DNA of 64,000 nt from Flavobacterium frigoritolerans (lineage in GTDB: Bacteria; Bacteroidota; Bacteroidia; Flavobacteriales; Flavobacteriaceae). The DNA lies in NCBI RefSeq assembly GCF_025847275.1, contig NZ_JAOZEV010000018.1, positions 39,268 to 103,267 on the forward strand. Direction: 5' to 3'. The number at the start of each line of letters is the position of its first letter. The stretch's first letter is position 1. This document shows, piece by piece, positions 17,462-26,187 of this stretch. Below the pieces are notes generated by a model, which was not told the origin of the DNA, made no database searches, and saw nothing but the letters and a program-made list of their open reading frames with translations. The position numbers were made by a program, and so were the translations under genes.

Positions 17462-17977
17462 CTACATTTTTTTCATTTGATCTTTCATCATTGTAATTTG
17501 CTCTTTTAGCATTCCTTGTTTATCAAGCTTTTTAGCCTCGTTTAATAAGTTTGTTGCTTCAAGTTTTCTTCGGCGTGACATGGCAACACCAGCAAGATTT
17601 AATTTAGCTACAGCTAAATCCATATCCATAGATAAACCAAGTTCAATTGCTTTTTTGAAATATTTTTCAGCTTGATTGATATTAGTTTGAGAAACCATGA
17701 TACCATTTAGGTAGTTAAAGTAACCTTGTTGTTTTCTTACCAAAGCAGTTTCAGGGTTTTTGATGTATGCTAGCCATTTTTTAGCACCTTCAAAATCTTG
17801 TTTTCTTAGTTTTAAGAAGGCTAATAAGATAAATTCATTTTTAAAATAAAGGAAAACAGGGATTCCGGCCAATAATATAAGGAAGATTCCGTTTCCAATA
17901 TTACTTTCTGTAAATTGCCAAATGCCAGCAACTACTAATAGTCCGGCTAAAATAAGTTTAATATTTCTGTGAAACAT
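17462..17977 (-). CDS. DUF2892-like membrane protein with TPR-like helices
   Basis: This 171-residue protein has two N-terminal membrane helices (about 8-26 and 28-46). A soluble helical domain follows. Residues 50-150 resemble tetratricopeptide repeats, with AEKYFKKAIELGLSMDMDLAVAKLNLAGVAMSRR the clearest. The C-terminus is a short charged helix rich in Met and Lys. It is probably an inner-membrane scaffold facing the cytosol. Function is unknown. A TATCTTTG -7 element (minus strand, 18000-18007) lies just upstream. Confidence 0.78.
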   Translation of the reverse strand: MFHRNIKLILAGLLVVAGIWQFTESNIGNGIFLILLAGIPVFLYFKNEFILLAFLKLRKQDFEGAKKWLAYIKNPETALVRKQQGYFNYLNGIMVSQTNINQAEKYFKKAIELGLSMDMDLAVAKLNLAGVAMSRRRKLEATNLLNEAKKLDKQGMLKEQITMMKDQMKKM

Positions 17978-17999
17978 AATAGGTGTATTTTTGTGAATG

Positions 18000-18007
18000 C
18001 AAAGATA
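18000..18007 (-). promoter_or_regulatory. Probable -7 element for the DUF2892-like gene
   Basis: The minus strand reads TATCTTTG, 22 bases before the start codon. No -33 element is clear. It is divergent from the rpmH promoter. Confidence 0.45.
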
Positions 18008-18041
18008 GTAAAATGAATTAAAAATATTTTTATAAAACTAC

Positions 18042-18071
18042 TTGCCAGAAAAAAAAGTCTTTGTATATTTG
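18042..18071 (+). promoter_or_regulatory. Promoter of rpmH
   Basis: TTG at 18042-18044, 19 bases, TATATTTG at 18064-18071. The leader is about 68 bases. Confidence 0.68.
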
Positions 18072-18145
18072 CACTCGGTTTTACGGATAGACAATTCGAA
18101 AACCAAAAAGAAGATATTAGACACCATATTTAAAGATACAAAGCA

Positions 18146-18307
18146 ATGAGTAAAAGAACGTTTCAACCATCGAAAAGAAAAAGAAGAAATAAGCACGGAT
18201 TTATGGACAGAATGGCTTCTGCGAATGGAAGAAAAGTTCTGGCACGTAGAAGAGCTAAAGGAAGACATAAGTTAACTGTTTCTAGCGAACCTAGACACAA
18301 AAAATAA
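18146..18307 (+). CDS. rpmH: 50S ribosomal protein L34
   Basis: This 53-residue, very basic protein begins MSKRTFQPSKRKRRNKHGF and continues with RMASANGRKVLARRRAKGRHKL, the universal L34 signature. The extra C-terminal SSEPRHKK is usual in Flavobacteria. It is transcribed alone from the promoter at 18042-18071 and ends at a terminator 20 bases after the stop. It is not next to dnaA or rnpA here, unlike the classic oriC arrangement. Confidence 0.98.
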   Translation: MSKRTFQPSKRKRRNKHGFMDRMASANGRKVLARRRAKGRHKLTVSSEPRHKK

Positions 18308-18326
18308 TGTTTCTATAAACATAAAT

Positions 18327-18359
18327 AAGGCGTTACTTTTTTTAGTATCGCCTTTTTTT
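18327..18359 (+). terminator. Terminator after rpmH
   Basis: AAGGCG (18327-18332) pairs with CGCCTT (18349-18354); an inner ACT/AGT step extends the stem. A T run follows. Confidence 0.8.
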
Positions 18360-18451
18360 ATACCTTGTCATTAAAAAATAAGTAATGTTTTAATTTCTAA
18401 ACAAGTAGAGTTAAACATTAAGCGAAAATATAACTACACAATACAATTAAA

Positions 18452-21307
18452 ATGCCTAAAGACACATCAATAAAATCAGTTTTAATAATAGGTTCAGGAC
18501 CTATTGTTATTGGTCAAGCTTGCGAATTTGATTATGCAGGATCGCAATCAGCACGCTCTATTCGTGAAGAAGGAATTGAAGTTATTTTGATAAATTCAAA
18601 TCCAGCGACTATTATGACCGATCCAAGTATGGCCGATCATATATATTTGAAGCCACTAACTACAAAATCGATTATTGAAATTTTGAAAGCACATCCACAA
18701 ATTGATGCTGTTTTACCTACAATGGGTGGACAAACGGCATTGAATTTATGTTTGGAAGCTGATGAAAAAGGAATCTGGGCAGATTTTGGGGTGAAATTAA
18801 TCGGTGTTGATGTAAATGCGATCAATATTACCGAGGATAGAGAGCAGTTTAAACAACTTCTTGAAAAAATTAATGTACCAACGGCACCTGCAAAAACTGC
18901 AACTTCTTATTTAGAAGGAAAAGAAATTGCTCAGGAATTTGGTTTTCCATTAGTTATTCGTCCTTCATTTACTCTTGGAGGAACTGGAGCGGCTATTGTT
19001 TATAAAAAAGAAGATTTTGATGAGCTTTTAACAAGAGGACTTGAGGCTTCTCCAATACATGAAGTTTTAATTGATAAAGCTTTAATGGGGTGGAAAGAAT
19101 ATGAATTAGAGCTTTTGAGAGATAAAAATGATAACGTAGTAATCATTTGTTCTATCGAAAATATGGACCCAATGGGAATTCATACTGGAGATTCGATTAC
19201 AGTTGCACCTGCAATGACATTATCTGATGCAACATTCCAAAAATTACGTGACTATGCAATCCTGATGATGCGTAGTATTGGGAATTTTGCAGGAGGTTGT
19301 AACGTGCAATTTGCAGTTTCGCCAGATGAAAAAGAAGATATCGTTGCGATTGAAATTAATCCACGTGTATCTCGTTCATCAGCATTAGCATCAAAAGCAA
19401 CTGGATATCCAATTGCAAAAATTGCTTCTAAACTAGCGTTAGGATATAATCTGGATGAATTACAAAATCAAATTACAAAATCAACTTCGGCTCTTTTTGA
19501 ACCAACTTTGGATTATGTAATTGTAAAAATTCCTCGTTGGAACTTCGATAAATTTGAAGGTGCTGACAGAACTCTTGGTCTTCAGATGAAATCTGTAGGT
19601 GAGGTTATGGGAATCGGACGTTCATTTCAAGAGGCTTTACACAAAGCAACTCAGTCATTAGAAATTAAACGTAATGGTTTAGGTGCTGATGGAAAAGGAT
19701 ATAAAAACTACGAACAAATTATCGAGAAACTAACTTTTGCAAGTTGGGATCGTGTTTTTGTAATTTATGATGCAATTGCAATGGGAATTCCATTGAGCCG
19801 TATTCATGAAATTACAAAAATAGATATGTGGTTCTTGAAACAATATGAAGAACTTTATACACTTGAGAAAGAAATTTCTAACTATAAGGTAGCTACTTTA
19901 CCAAAAGAACTTTTGCTTGAAGCGAAACAAAAAGGTTTTGCCGACAGACAAATTGCTCATATGGTGAATTGTTTGGAAAGCGAAGTTCATACTTTAAGAA
20001 TGGGAATGAATATTAATCGTGTGTTTAAATTGGTTGATACTTGTGCAGCCGAATTTAAAGCTAAAACACCTTATTACTATTCGACTTTTGAAGCAGAAAT
20101 TGAAAAAGCAAATGGAGAACGTTATGTAGATAACGAAAGTATTGTTACGGATAAAAAGAAAATAATAGTTTTAGGTTCAGGACCAAACCGTATCGGACAA
20201 GGAATTGAATTTGACTATTCTTGTGTTCACGGGGTATTGGCTGCTAAAGAATGTGGTTATGAAACTATCATGATTAACTGTAATCCTGAAACAGTTTCGA
20301 CTGATTTTGATACTGCTGATAAATTATATTTTGAACCAGTTTTCTGGGAGCATATTTACGATATCATTCAGCATGAAAAACCAGAAGGAGTAATTGTACA
20401 GCTTGGTGGACAAACTGCTTTGAAATTAGCTGAAAAATTATCTAAATACGGAGTAAAAATTATCGGAACTAGTTTTGATGCCTTAGATTTAGCTGAAGAT
20501 AGAGGACGTTTTTCAGAATTATTGACTGAATTAAATATTCCTTTCCCGCAATTTGGAATCGCAGAAACTGCTGATGAAGCTTCGGCCTTGGCAGATACGC
20601 TTGACTTCCCATTATTGATTCGTCCTTCTTATGTATTAGGTGGTCAGGGAATGAAAATTGTAATCAATAAAAAAGAACTTGAAGAGCACGTAATCAATTT
20701 ATTGAAAACTATTCCTGGAAACAAATTACTTTTAGATCATTATCTTGCTGGAGCAATCGAGGCTGAAGCTGATGCTATTTGTGATGCTGATGGTAATGTT
20801 TATATCATTGGAATCATGGAACACATTGAGCCTTGTGGAGTTCACTCAGGAGATAGTAATGCAACATTGCCTCCTTTTAACTTGGGAGAATTCGTGATGC
20901 AACAGATAAAAGATCATACTATAAAAATTGCTAGAGCTTTAAAAACTGTAGGTTTAATAAATATTCAGTTCGCTATAAAAGACGATACGGTTTACATTAT
21001 CGAAGCTAATCCTAGAGCATCGAGAACAGTACCATTTATTGCAAAAGCTTATGGAGAACCTTATGTAAACTATGCTACAAAAGTAATGTTAGGTCATAAT
21101 AAAGTAACTGACTTTAAGTTTAATCCACAATTAAAAGGATTTGCAATTAAACAACCAGTATTCTCTTTTAGTAAATTCCATAATGTAAATAAAGCATTAG
21201 GACCAGAGATGAAATCTACAGGAGAAAGTATCTTGTTCATTGACGACTTAAAAGATGATCAATTCTACGAATTGTATTCAAGAAGAAAAATGTATTTGAG
21301 TAAATAA
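18452..21307 (+). CDS. carB: Carbamoyl-phosphate synthase large subunit
   Basis: This 951-residue enzyme makes carbamoyl phosphate from glutamine-derived ammonia, bicarbonate and two ATP, feeding pyrimidine and arginine synthesis. Both ATP-grasp halves are visible. Each begins with a glycine-rich start (VLIIGSGPIVIGQACEFDYAG and VLGSGPNRIGQGIEFDYSC). Each also has a RPSFTLGGTGAAIV or RPSYVLGGQGMKIV loop and an EINPRVSRSSALASKATGYPIA or EANPRASRTVPF block. The protein ends about 120 residues short of the 1073-residue E. coli subunit, so the C-terminal allosteric (MGS-like) domain is absent. The small subunit gene carA is not in the window. A terminator follows at 21327. Confidence 0.97.
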   Translation: MPKDTSIKSVLIIGSGPIVIGQACEFDYAGSQSARSIREEGIEVILINSNPATIMTDPSMADHIYLKPLTTKSIIEILKAHPQIDAVLPTMGGQTALNLCLEADEKGIWADFGVKLIGVDVNAINITEDREQFKQLLEKINVPTAPAKTATSYLEGKEIAQEFGFPLVIRPSFTLGGTGAAIVYKKEDFDELLTRGLEASPIHEVLIDKALMGWKEYELELLRDKNDNVVIICSIENMDPMGIHTGDSITVAPAMTLSDATFQKLRDYAILMMRSIGNFAGGCNVQFAVSPDEKEDIVAIEINPRVSRSSALASKATGYPIAKIASKLALGYNLDELQNQITKSTSALFEPTLDYVIVKIPRWNFDKFEGADRTLGLQMKSVGEVMGIGRSFQEALHKATQSLEIKRNGLGADGKGYKNYEQIIEKLTFASWDRVFVIYDAIAMGIPLSRIHEITKIDMWFLKQYEELYTLEKEISNYKVATLPKELLLEAKQKGFADRQIAHMVNCLESEVHTLRMGMNINRVFKLVDTCAAEFKAKTPYYYSTFEAEIEKANGERYVDNESIVTDKKKIIVLGSGPNRIGQGIEFDYSCVHGVLAAKECGYETIMINCNPETVSTDFDTADKLYFEPVFWEHIYDIIQHEKPEGVIVQLGGQTALKLAEKLSKYGVKIIGTSFDALDLAEDRGRFSELLTELNIPFPQFGIAETADEASALADTLDFPLLIRPSYVLGGQGMKIVINKKELEEHVINLLKTIPGNKLLLDHYLAGAIEAEADAICDADGNVYIIGIMEHIEPCGVHSGDSNATLPPFNLGEFVMQQIKDHTIKIARALKTVGLINIQFAIKDDTVYIIEANPRASRTVPFIAKAYGEPYVNYATKVMLGHNKVTDFKFNPQLKGFAIKQPVFSFSKFHNVNKALGPEMKSTGESILFIDDLKDDQFYELYSRRKMYLSK

Positions 21308-21326
21308 TCTCAAATTCTGATATAAA

Positions 21327-21353
21327 AAAAGCTCCATAATTGGAGCTTTTTGT
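21327..21353. terminator. Bidirectional terminator after carB
   Basis: AAAAGCTCCA (21327-21336) pairs with TGGAGCTTTT (21341-21350), A-rich on the left and T-rich on the right. It lies between convergent genes. Confidence 0.88.
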
Positions 21354-21367
21354 TTTTAAAGTAAGAA

Positions 21368-21904
21368 TTATTTAATCAGTTGTTGTAACGGTTTAAGTTG
21401 TTCCATATCTATATTAGATTCTTTAAGAACGGTCATTAATGTCATGATATTGTTTGGATTCATGTTTTTTCCTAAAACGCGAATTACTGCAAAACCATTT
21501 TCGTTTCTATTGGCGTAAACTACAAATTCTTCAATGTTTTCGTCAGTCCCAACATAGCTTACTGAGGCACCGTCTTTCCCAGAACCGAATTTCATTAATT
21601 GCTGGTATTTCGGATTCTTTAAAATAGTATTTACTTTGGTTCTTTCTACTTCATATTCAGCCTGATTTTTATCATTTCGTTTAAAAGCGAGAATGTTCAT
21701 TTTGTCGAAAGAGTTCAATGCTTCGCTTTGTTCGGCAGATAGCTTTTCTTTGTTTATATTGAGAATACTTGGCGAAATATCTAGTGCAATGAAATTTTTG
21801 TTTTCTGTGTTTTCTACAAAATATTTCTGCAATGTAGAGTCAGAATTACAGCTTACTATAAGTAATAATCCTAAAAAAACTAAAATATTGGTTATCTGTT
21901 TCAT
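21368..21904 (-). CDS. DUF4252 lipoprotein
   Basis: This 178-residue protein has a lipobox ending at C19 (LGLLLIVSC), so it is a lipoprotein. The body has the DUF4252 pattern: an early ALDISPSIL stretch, then conserved LMKFGSGKDGASVSYVGTDENIEEFVVYANRNENGFAVIRVLGKNM blocks. It is the last gene of a four-gene operon headed by an ECF sigma factor and lies 1 base from the second DUF4252 gene. Function is unknown; the context suggests a role in, or a target of, an envelope signalling pathway. Confidence 0.85.
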   Translation of the reverse strand: MKQITNILVFLGLLLIVSCNSDSTLQKYFVENTENKNFIALDISPSILNINKEKLSAEQSEALNSFDKMNILAFKRNDKNQAEYEVERTKVNTILKNPKYQQLMKFGSGKDGASVSYVGTDENIEEFVVYANRNENGFAVIRVLGKNMNPNNIMTLMTVLKESNIDMEQLKPLQQLIK

Positions 21905-21905
21905 G

Positions 21906-22481
21906 TTATTTTTTTCCTTTAGATGCTTTTTTCAAATCAGAACCTCCTGGTAATTTCATTTTATCAGTAAGTACTGAGATTTCGTTTAAATCAAAATTAC
22001 CAGTTAGAGATAGTAAAACGGTATCTTCATTTTTACCTGAATCAATGAACATGAATAGCTCTTTTATTTGAGTGGCACTTGACCCAGATTTCACATAAAT
22101 TTTTACGTTTCTTCCGCTATCATTTACTCGCATTAATTCTTCTAATCCTGCTGATTTTATGTATTTATCTGCAGTAAGTTTCATGTCGGCTTCCACTTTA
22201 GTACTTTGTGTTGTAAACACCTTTAGGTTGTCTAGTTTTTTGATGAGGTTTAAGTACTGTTGTGTATCTTTATCAGAAGCATCTACTTTTACTTTACTCA
22301 TTAAATCGAACATTTTTTTGTTTACAATTACAGACGTCACATCGTCTTGACCATCGTATTTATCAAAAGCTCCTTGTGCGTAAAAAGCATGGCTAACTAA
22401 TGCGAAAACTAATGTTAGTATGAAATTTTTACTTAGGCTTTGTCTATTAGTTTTTCTGTTTTCGTGAATTGTTGATTTCAT
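21906..22481 (-). CDS. DUF4252 secreted protein
   Basis: This 191-residue protein has a long basic N-terminus and then a signal segment FILTLVFALVSHAFYAQG. The DUF4252 body includes FDKYDGQDDVTSVIVNKKMFDLM and the RNVKIYVKSGSSATQIKELFMFIDSGKN region. The end is lysine-rich (KKASKGKK). It is a paralogue of the next gene, probably periplasmic, and starts 1 base after the anti-sigma-like gene. The two paralogues lying in tandem under one sigma factor suggest a paired function. Confidence 0.85.
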   Translation of the reverse strand: MKSTIHENRKTNRQSLSKNFILTLVFALVSHAFYAQGAFDKYDGQDDVTSVIVNKKMFDLMSKVKVDASDKDTQQYLNLIKKLDNLKVFTTQSTKVEADMKLTADKYIKSAGLEELMRVNDSGRNVKIYVKSGSSATQIKELFMFIDSGKNEDTVLLSLTGNFDLNEISVLTDKMKLPGGSDLKKASKGKK

Positions 22482-22482
22482 C

Positions 22483-22956
22483 TTATCTAATTTTATTTTG
22501 TTTGAAAATTAAGTTTTTTGATTGTTCGTATTCTTTAATATACTGGACACTTTCTATACCAGTATTAACATTGTGAGAGACCATAGCGAGCGCTTTTTGG
22601 GTTGCAGCCAGAGCTTCTTCTGGAGAGTCATAAGTTCCTAATTCTGATTTTGCAACAACAGGAGTTGTATTATTTGTGTTGTTGAGGTAAAAATAAGAAC
22701 CTATTCCTAGTAAAAGGACAGCCGAAGCAGCAATTGATAACCACGCAACATTACGTTTTTTAGTTTGGAGTGGAATTTCTTGCGTTAAACGTTGTTCTTT
22801 TACCTGAGAGAAATAACCAAAAATTGGTTTGTATTGTTCTAAATGCTGCGCAACATTCAAAGAAGAAAAGTAATTTTTTAATTCATTTTCTTCGGCAATA
22901 GTGCTTTCTCCCTGAAAGTATTTTTCTAATATTATTTCTATTCTATCTGATTCCAT
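22483..22956 (-). CDS. Probable membrane anti-sigma factor
   Basis: This 157-residue protein starts with a soluble domain MESDRIEIILEKYFQGESTIAEENELKNYFSS (residues 1-32), a helical motif seen at the N-terminus of many Bacteroidota anti-sigma proteins. One membrane helix at about 72-90 (WLSIAASAVLLLGIGSYFYL) separates it from a periplasmic tail. It overlaps the upstream sigma factor by 14 bases, which indicates translational coupling. Inhibition of that sigma factor is inferred from position and topology; no catalytic or metal motif is visible. Confidence 0.72.
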   Translation of the reverse strand: MESDRIEIILEKYFQGESTIAEENELKNYFSSLNVAQHLEQYKPIFGYFSQVKEQRLTQEIPLQTKKRNVAWLSIAASAVLLLGIGSYFYLNNTNNTTPVVAKSELGTYDSPEEALAATQKALAMVSHNVNTGIESVQYIKEYEQSKNLIFKQNKIR

Positions 22957-23452
22957 ATTGGTGTGTATTAAGCATAGATTCTTTTATTTTTTTTCTAGCT
23001 CTTGAAAGTGCTACGCGTATAGCCGTTTCGTTCATGTTAACTATTTTAGCGATTTCTTCAAACTCATATTGTTCGACATCTCGTAACTGAATTAAAATTT
23101 GTTGCTGTTCAGGTAATTGACTCATTATTTTTTCTACCCATTCTAAACTATTATTATCTTCTACTTTTTGATCTAATCGCGGTTCTCTATCTGTGTAATT
23201 AGTATGTACAAGAGTAAGATTGCTGGCTCGTTTTGATTTTAATTGGTCGAGACAATAATTTTTTGTCATTGTCATGGCAAGAGCTTCAACATTATTATAA
23301 GTGTCTAAGGTTTCTTTTTTATTCCATAGTTTTACTAAAATCTCTTGCGAAGCATCTTCAGCTTCTTCTGTGCTTGTGAGTAATCGTTTTGCCAGACGAA
23401 ATACTTTGTCTTTAAAAGGATTTACTAACTGAATGAAAACGATTTGGTTCAT
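22943..23452 (-). CDS. ECF RNA polymerase sigma factor
   Basis: This 169-residue protein has region 2 (NPFKDKVFRLAKRLLTSTEEAEDASQEILVKLWNKKETLD) and region 4 (LPEQQQILIQLRDVEQYEFEEIAKIVNMNETAIRVALSRARKKIKE), with no region 1 or 3. It is therefore an ECF sigma factor. It heads the operon sigma, anti-sigma-like, DUF4252, DUF4252. No clear promoter is seen in the 125-base divergent gap to the S41 protease gene, which may mean autoregulation with an unusual promoter. Confidence 0.93.
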   Translation of the reverse strand: MNQIVFIQLVNPFKDKVFRLAKRLLTSTEEAEDASQEILVKLWNKKETLDTYNNVEALAMTMTKNYCLDQLKSKRASNLTLVHTNYTDREPRLDQKVEDNNSLEWVEKIMSQLPEQQQILIQLRDVEQYEFEEIAKIVNMNETAIRVALSRARKKIKESMLNTHQYGIR

Positions 23453-23577
23453 AAAAATTACAAATTATAGGTTCGCTTATAGTATCAAGACGAAACAGAA
23501 TTATTTTTGTTACAAATGTGCATTAAATAAAACTAAAGGTAGTATTTTTACGTTAATATTATATTGACACTATTACT

Positions 23578-25035
23578 ATGAAGACAATATTTAGAACTGC
23601 AATATTATTATTTTTAGCTATATTCTGCTTTCAAGCTTGTCAGGATCAAGATGACGTGGCCGCTCCTAATAGTTTGCAGGTACAGGATTTTATCTGGAAA
23701 GGATTGAATCAGTATTATTTATGGCAAGGGGATGTTCCTAATTTAGCCGATGATCGTTTTAATAATAATCAAGAAGCACTAAATTCTTTTTTAAGAGGGT
23801 ATCCAGATCCAGAAACATTGTTTAATTCTTTACGTGTAGATCCGTCAATAGATAGATTTAGTTGGATTGTTGATGATTATACGGTGTTGGAACAGGAACT
23901 TCAGGGAACATCAAAAAATAATGGAATAGATTTTAAATTAAGTCCAAAATCCAAAGGTTCTAATGATTTGATTGGTTTTGTACGTTATATTCTTCCTAAC
24001 TCGGATGCTGCAAGCAAAGGAGTGAAACGCGGCGATTTATTTTATGGTATTAACGGAACGCAAATTACTTACGATAATTATAAAACGTTGCTTGCGCCAG
24101 ATAGTTATACTATAAATTTAACGGATTATAATGGAACGACATTTGTGCCAAATGGGAAATCGGTAACGCTTACTAAATCAGTTTTGGATGAAAATCCAAT
24201 TTTTATCAATAATGTGATTGAAAAAAATGGATATAAAATAGGGTATTTGATGTATAATGGTTTTTATGGCAACTATGATGATCAACTAAATGCAGCATTT
24301 GGAGAATTAAAAGGGAAAGGTATTACCGAGTTAGTGCTTGATTTGCGATATAATGGCGGAGGTTCTGTGCAAACGGCAACCCGATTGGCAAGCATGATTA
24401 CAGGACAGTTTACTAATAAGGTTTTCTCTAAACAAAAATGGAATAGTAAACTCAATAGGTATTATGAAACTGAAGATCCGGAATTACTTAATAATAGGTT
24501 TGTAGATAAATTTAATGGAGTTGCTTTGAATAGTTTGAATTTAACTCGAGTATATATATTAACGACTAAAAGTACAGCATCTGCAAGTGAGTTGGTTATT
24601 AATGGCTTAAAGCCATACATTGATGTAGTGCAAATAGGTGATGTTACTATAGGTAAAAATGTGGGGTCGGTTACCCTTTATGATTCGCCTACTTTTGGTA
24701 AAACCAATAGAAATCCAAGTCATAAATATGCTATGCAGCCTATTGTATTGAAGATTGTTAACTCAGTAGATTTTGGAGAGTATACTAACGGATTAACACC
24801 AACATATAGTGTATTAGAATCTGTAAATGCGTTGGGGGTTTTAGGAGATTATACTACTGAGCCGTTATTAGGTGCTGCAGTTTCTAAAATTACAGGAACT
24901 GGTAAAATGATTCCGCCCAAAGAAGGTAAAGAATTTGAATATTTTACCGATTCAAAATCAATAGATGGTATTCGTAATCAAATGTATTTGGATAAAGCTC
25001 CGGAAGGACTTTTGAGAGCGTTACAAGATAGATAA
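23578..25035 (+). CDS. S41 family peptidase lipoprotein (C-terminal processing type)
   Basis: This 485-residue lipoprotein has a lipobox ending at C21 (FCFQAC). An N-terminal helical region is followed by a PDZ-like domain (about 125-210, with FVRYILPNSDAASKGVKRGDLFYGING). The S41 catalytic domain has LVLDLRYNGGGSVQTATRLAS and the serine motif STASASELV at about 332-340. It is probably periplasm- or surface-facing. It is divergent from the sigma/DUF4252 operon. A terminator follows at 25057. Confidence 0.92.
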   Translation: MKTIFRTAILLFLAIFCFQACQDQDDVAAPNSLQVQDFIWKGLNQYYLWQGDVPNLADDRFNNNQEALNSFLRGYPDPETLFNSLRVDPSIDRFSWIVDDYTVLEQELQGTSKNNGIDFKLSPKSKGSNDLIGFVRYILPNSDAASKGVKRGDLFYGINGTQITYDNYKTLLAPDSYTINLTDYNGTTFVPNGKSVTLTKSVLDENPIFINNVIEKNGYKIGYLMYNGFYGNYDDQLNAAFGELKGKGITELVLDLRYNGGGSVQTATRLASMITGQFTNKVFSKQKWNSKLNRYYETEDPELLNNRFVDKFNGVALNSLNLTRVYILTTKSTASASELVINGLKPYIDVVQIGDVTIGKNVGSVTLYDSPTFGKTNRNPSHKYAMQPIVLKIVNSVDFGEYTNGLTPTYSVLESVNALGVLGDYTTEPLLGAAVSKITGTGKMIPPKEGKEFEYFTDSKSIDGIRNQMYLDKAPEGLLRALQDR

Positions 25036-25056
25036 AGGATAGAATAAATTAATAAA

Positions 25057-25084
25057 AAAGGCTTTCGTTAGAAAGCCTTTTTTA
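25057..25084. terminator. Bidirectional terminator
   Basis: AAAGGCTTTC (25057-25066) pairs with GAAAGCCTTT (25071-25080), followed by T residues. It lies between the S41 gene and the convergent btuG-like gene. Confidence 0.88.
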
Positions 25085-25111
25085 TTGAAAGTAAGTAGAG
25101 AATGATTTTAA

Positions 25112-26182
25112 TTAGTCATTGAAGTAAAATCCGTTTGGTGAGACTCCAGTACTAAATTCATTAGATAGCGTTCCTGTTAAAGAATAAATATAAATATTCC
25201 CAGGATCTTGATTGTTTACTGCATCTGCAACATATATTTTATTGTTCTTTACTGCAAAACTATAAAGATTAGAAGTCTTAGTTGCTTTAAATATTGGAGT
25301 AGTTGGTAGAGTTGTTATACTAGTTGCGGCAGAGTAAATATCAGTTCCAATAGTATAATACAGTTTATTATTTTCAATAGCTAAGAATCCAGGATGTGTT
25401 ATACCAGGGAAATTAATTGTTGAAGAAACAGCATTAGTGCTTAAATTTACTTTAACAATTTTTCCAGCAGTTTCTACATCGGCATAGAATGGTTTTCCTT
25501 CACATAAGATATATAAAGTTCCATTGTCTTTTACTAATGCGTTTGGTAAGTCTCCAACAGGAAAGTTTGTTGTAACAGTATTGTTTGAAGTATTAATTAC
25601 AGATATAGAATTTCCAAACTTAAACCCGCCTTTGTGCGCTACATAAAGTTTTCCATCATTCTCAATTATTTTTTCAGGACCTTCAATTACAGAAACTTTA
25701 GAAGTAACAGTGTTTAAAGTAAGGTCAATCACGCCTACATAATCATCTGTGGCAATGTCACCATTCCCCCAGTTTGTTACATATCCTTTTCCGTTTGCAA
25801 AAGCAATATATCTAGGGTTATCTAAGCCAGTTGTAATTGTAGCGACACTCTTAAAAGTATATCTGTTTACGACTTCTATTTTATTAGAAACGTTAACAAC
25901 AATATAAGCAAAATCACCGTTTAATCCAATGTTTTGAGCTATTTCGCCTAATTTTGCTCCTGAATTAACTAATGAAAATACATTATTTTCGATTTTTAAA
26001 TCATCTGATAAATAAGAAACGGATGCATTAGTGTTTTTAAATTGTCCTTCATTCAGAATAAACATTCCACTTTCATAATTTCCTCTTGGTTCTTGTGGGG
26101 TATTATCATCGTCGCTACTGCAAGAAGCAAAAAATGCAGAGCTTATAATTGCAGCTAAAAATAGTTTGTTTAATTTTTTCAT
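25112..26182 (-). CDS. btuG: BtuG-like surface cobalamin-binding lipoprotein (beta-propeller)
   Basis: This 356-residue lipoprotein has a lipobox ending at C21, followed by SSDDD, an acidic stretch that fits surface export in Bacteroidota. The body is made of YVTN-type propeller blades (for example GKGYVTNWGNG with VGVIDLTLNTVTSKV, then KLYVAHKGG with ISVINTSNNTVTTNF). It lies 5 bases after a riboswitch-controlled btuB receptor. In Bacteroides, BtuG is a surface propeller lipoprotein that captures B12 and caps BtuB. The gene order and architecture match that pairing. Cobalamin binding itself is inferred. Confidence 0.8.
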   Translation of the reverse strand: MKKLNKLFLAAIISSAFFASCSSDDDNTPQEPRGNYESGMFILNEGQFKNTNASVSYLSDDLKIENNVFSLVNSGAKLGEIAQNIGLNGDFAYIVVNVSNKIEVVNRYTFKSVATITTGLDNPRYIAFANGKGYVTNWGNGDIATDDYVGVIDLTLNTVTSKVSVIEGPEKIIENDGKLYVAHKGGFKFGNSISVINTSNNTVTTNFPVGDLPNALVKDNGTLYILCEGKPFYADVETAGKIVKVNLSTNAVSSTINFPGITHPGFLAIENNKLYYTIGTDIYSAATSITTLPTTPIFKATKTSNLYSFAVKNNKIYVADAVNNQDPGNIYIYSLTGTLSNEFSTGVSPNGFYFND

Positions 26183-26187
26183 TTTTT

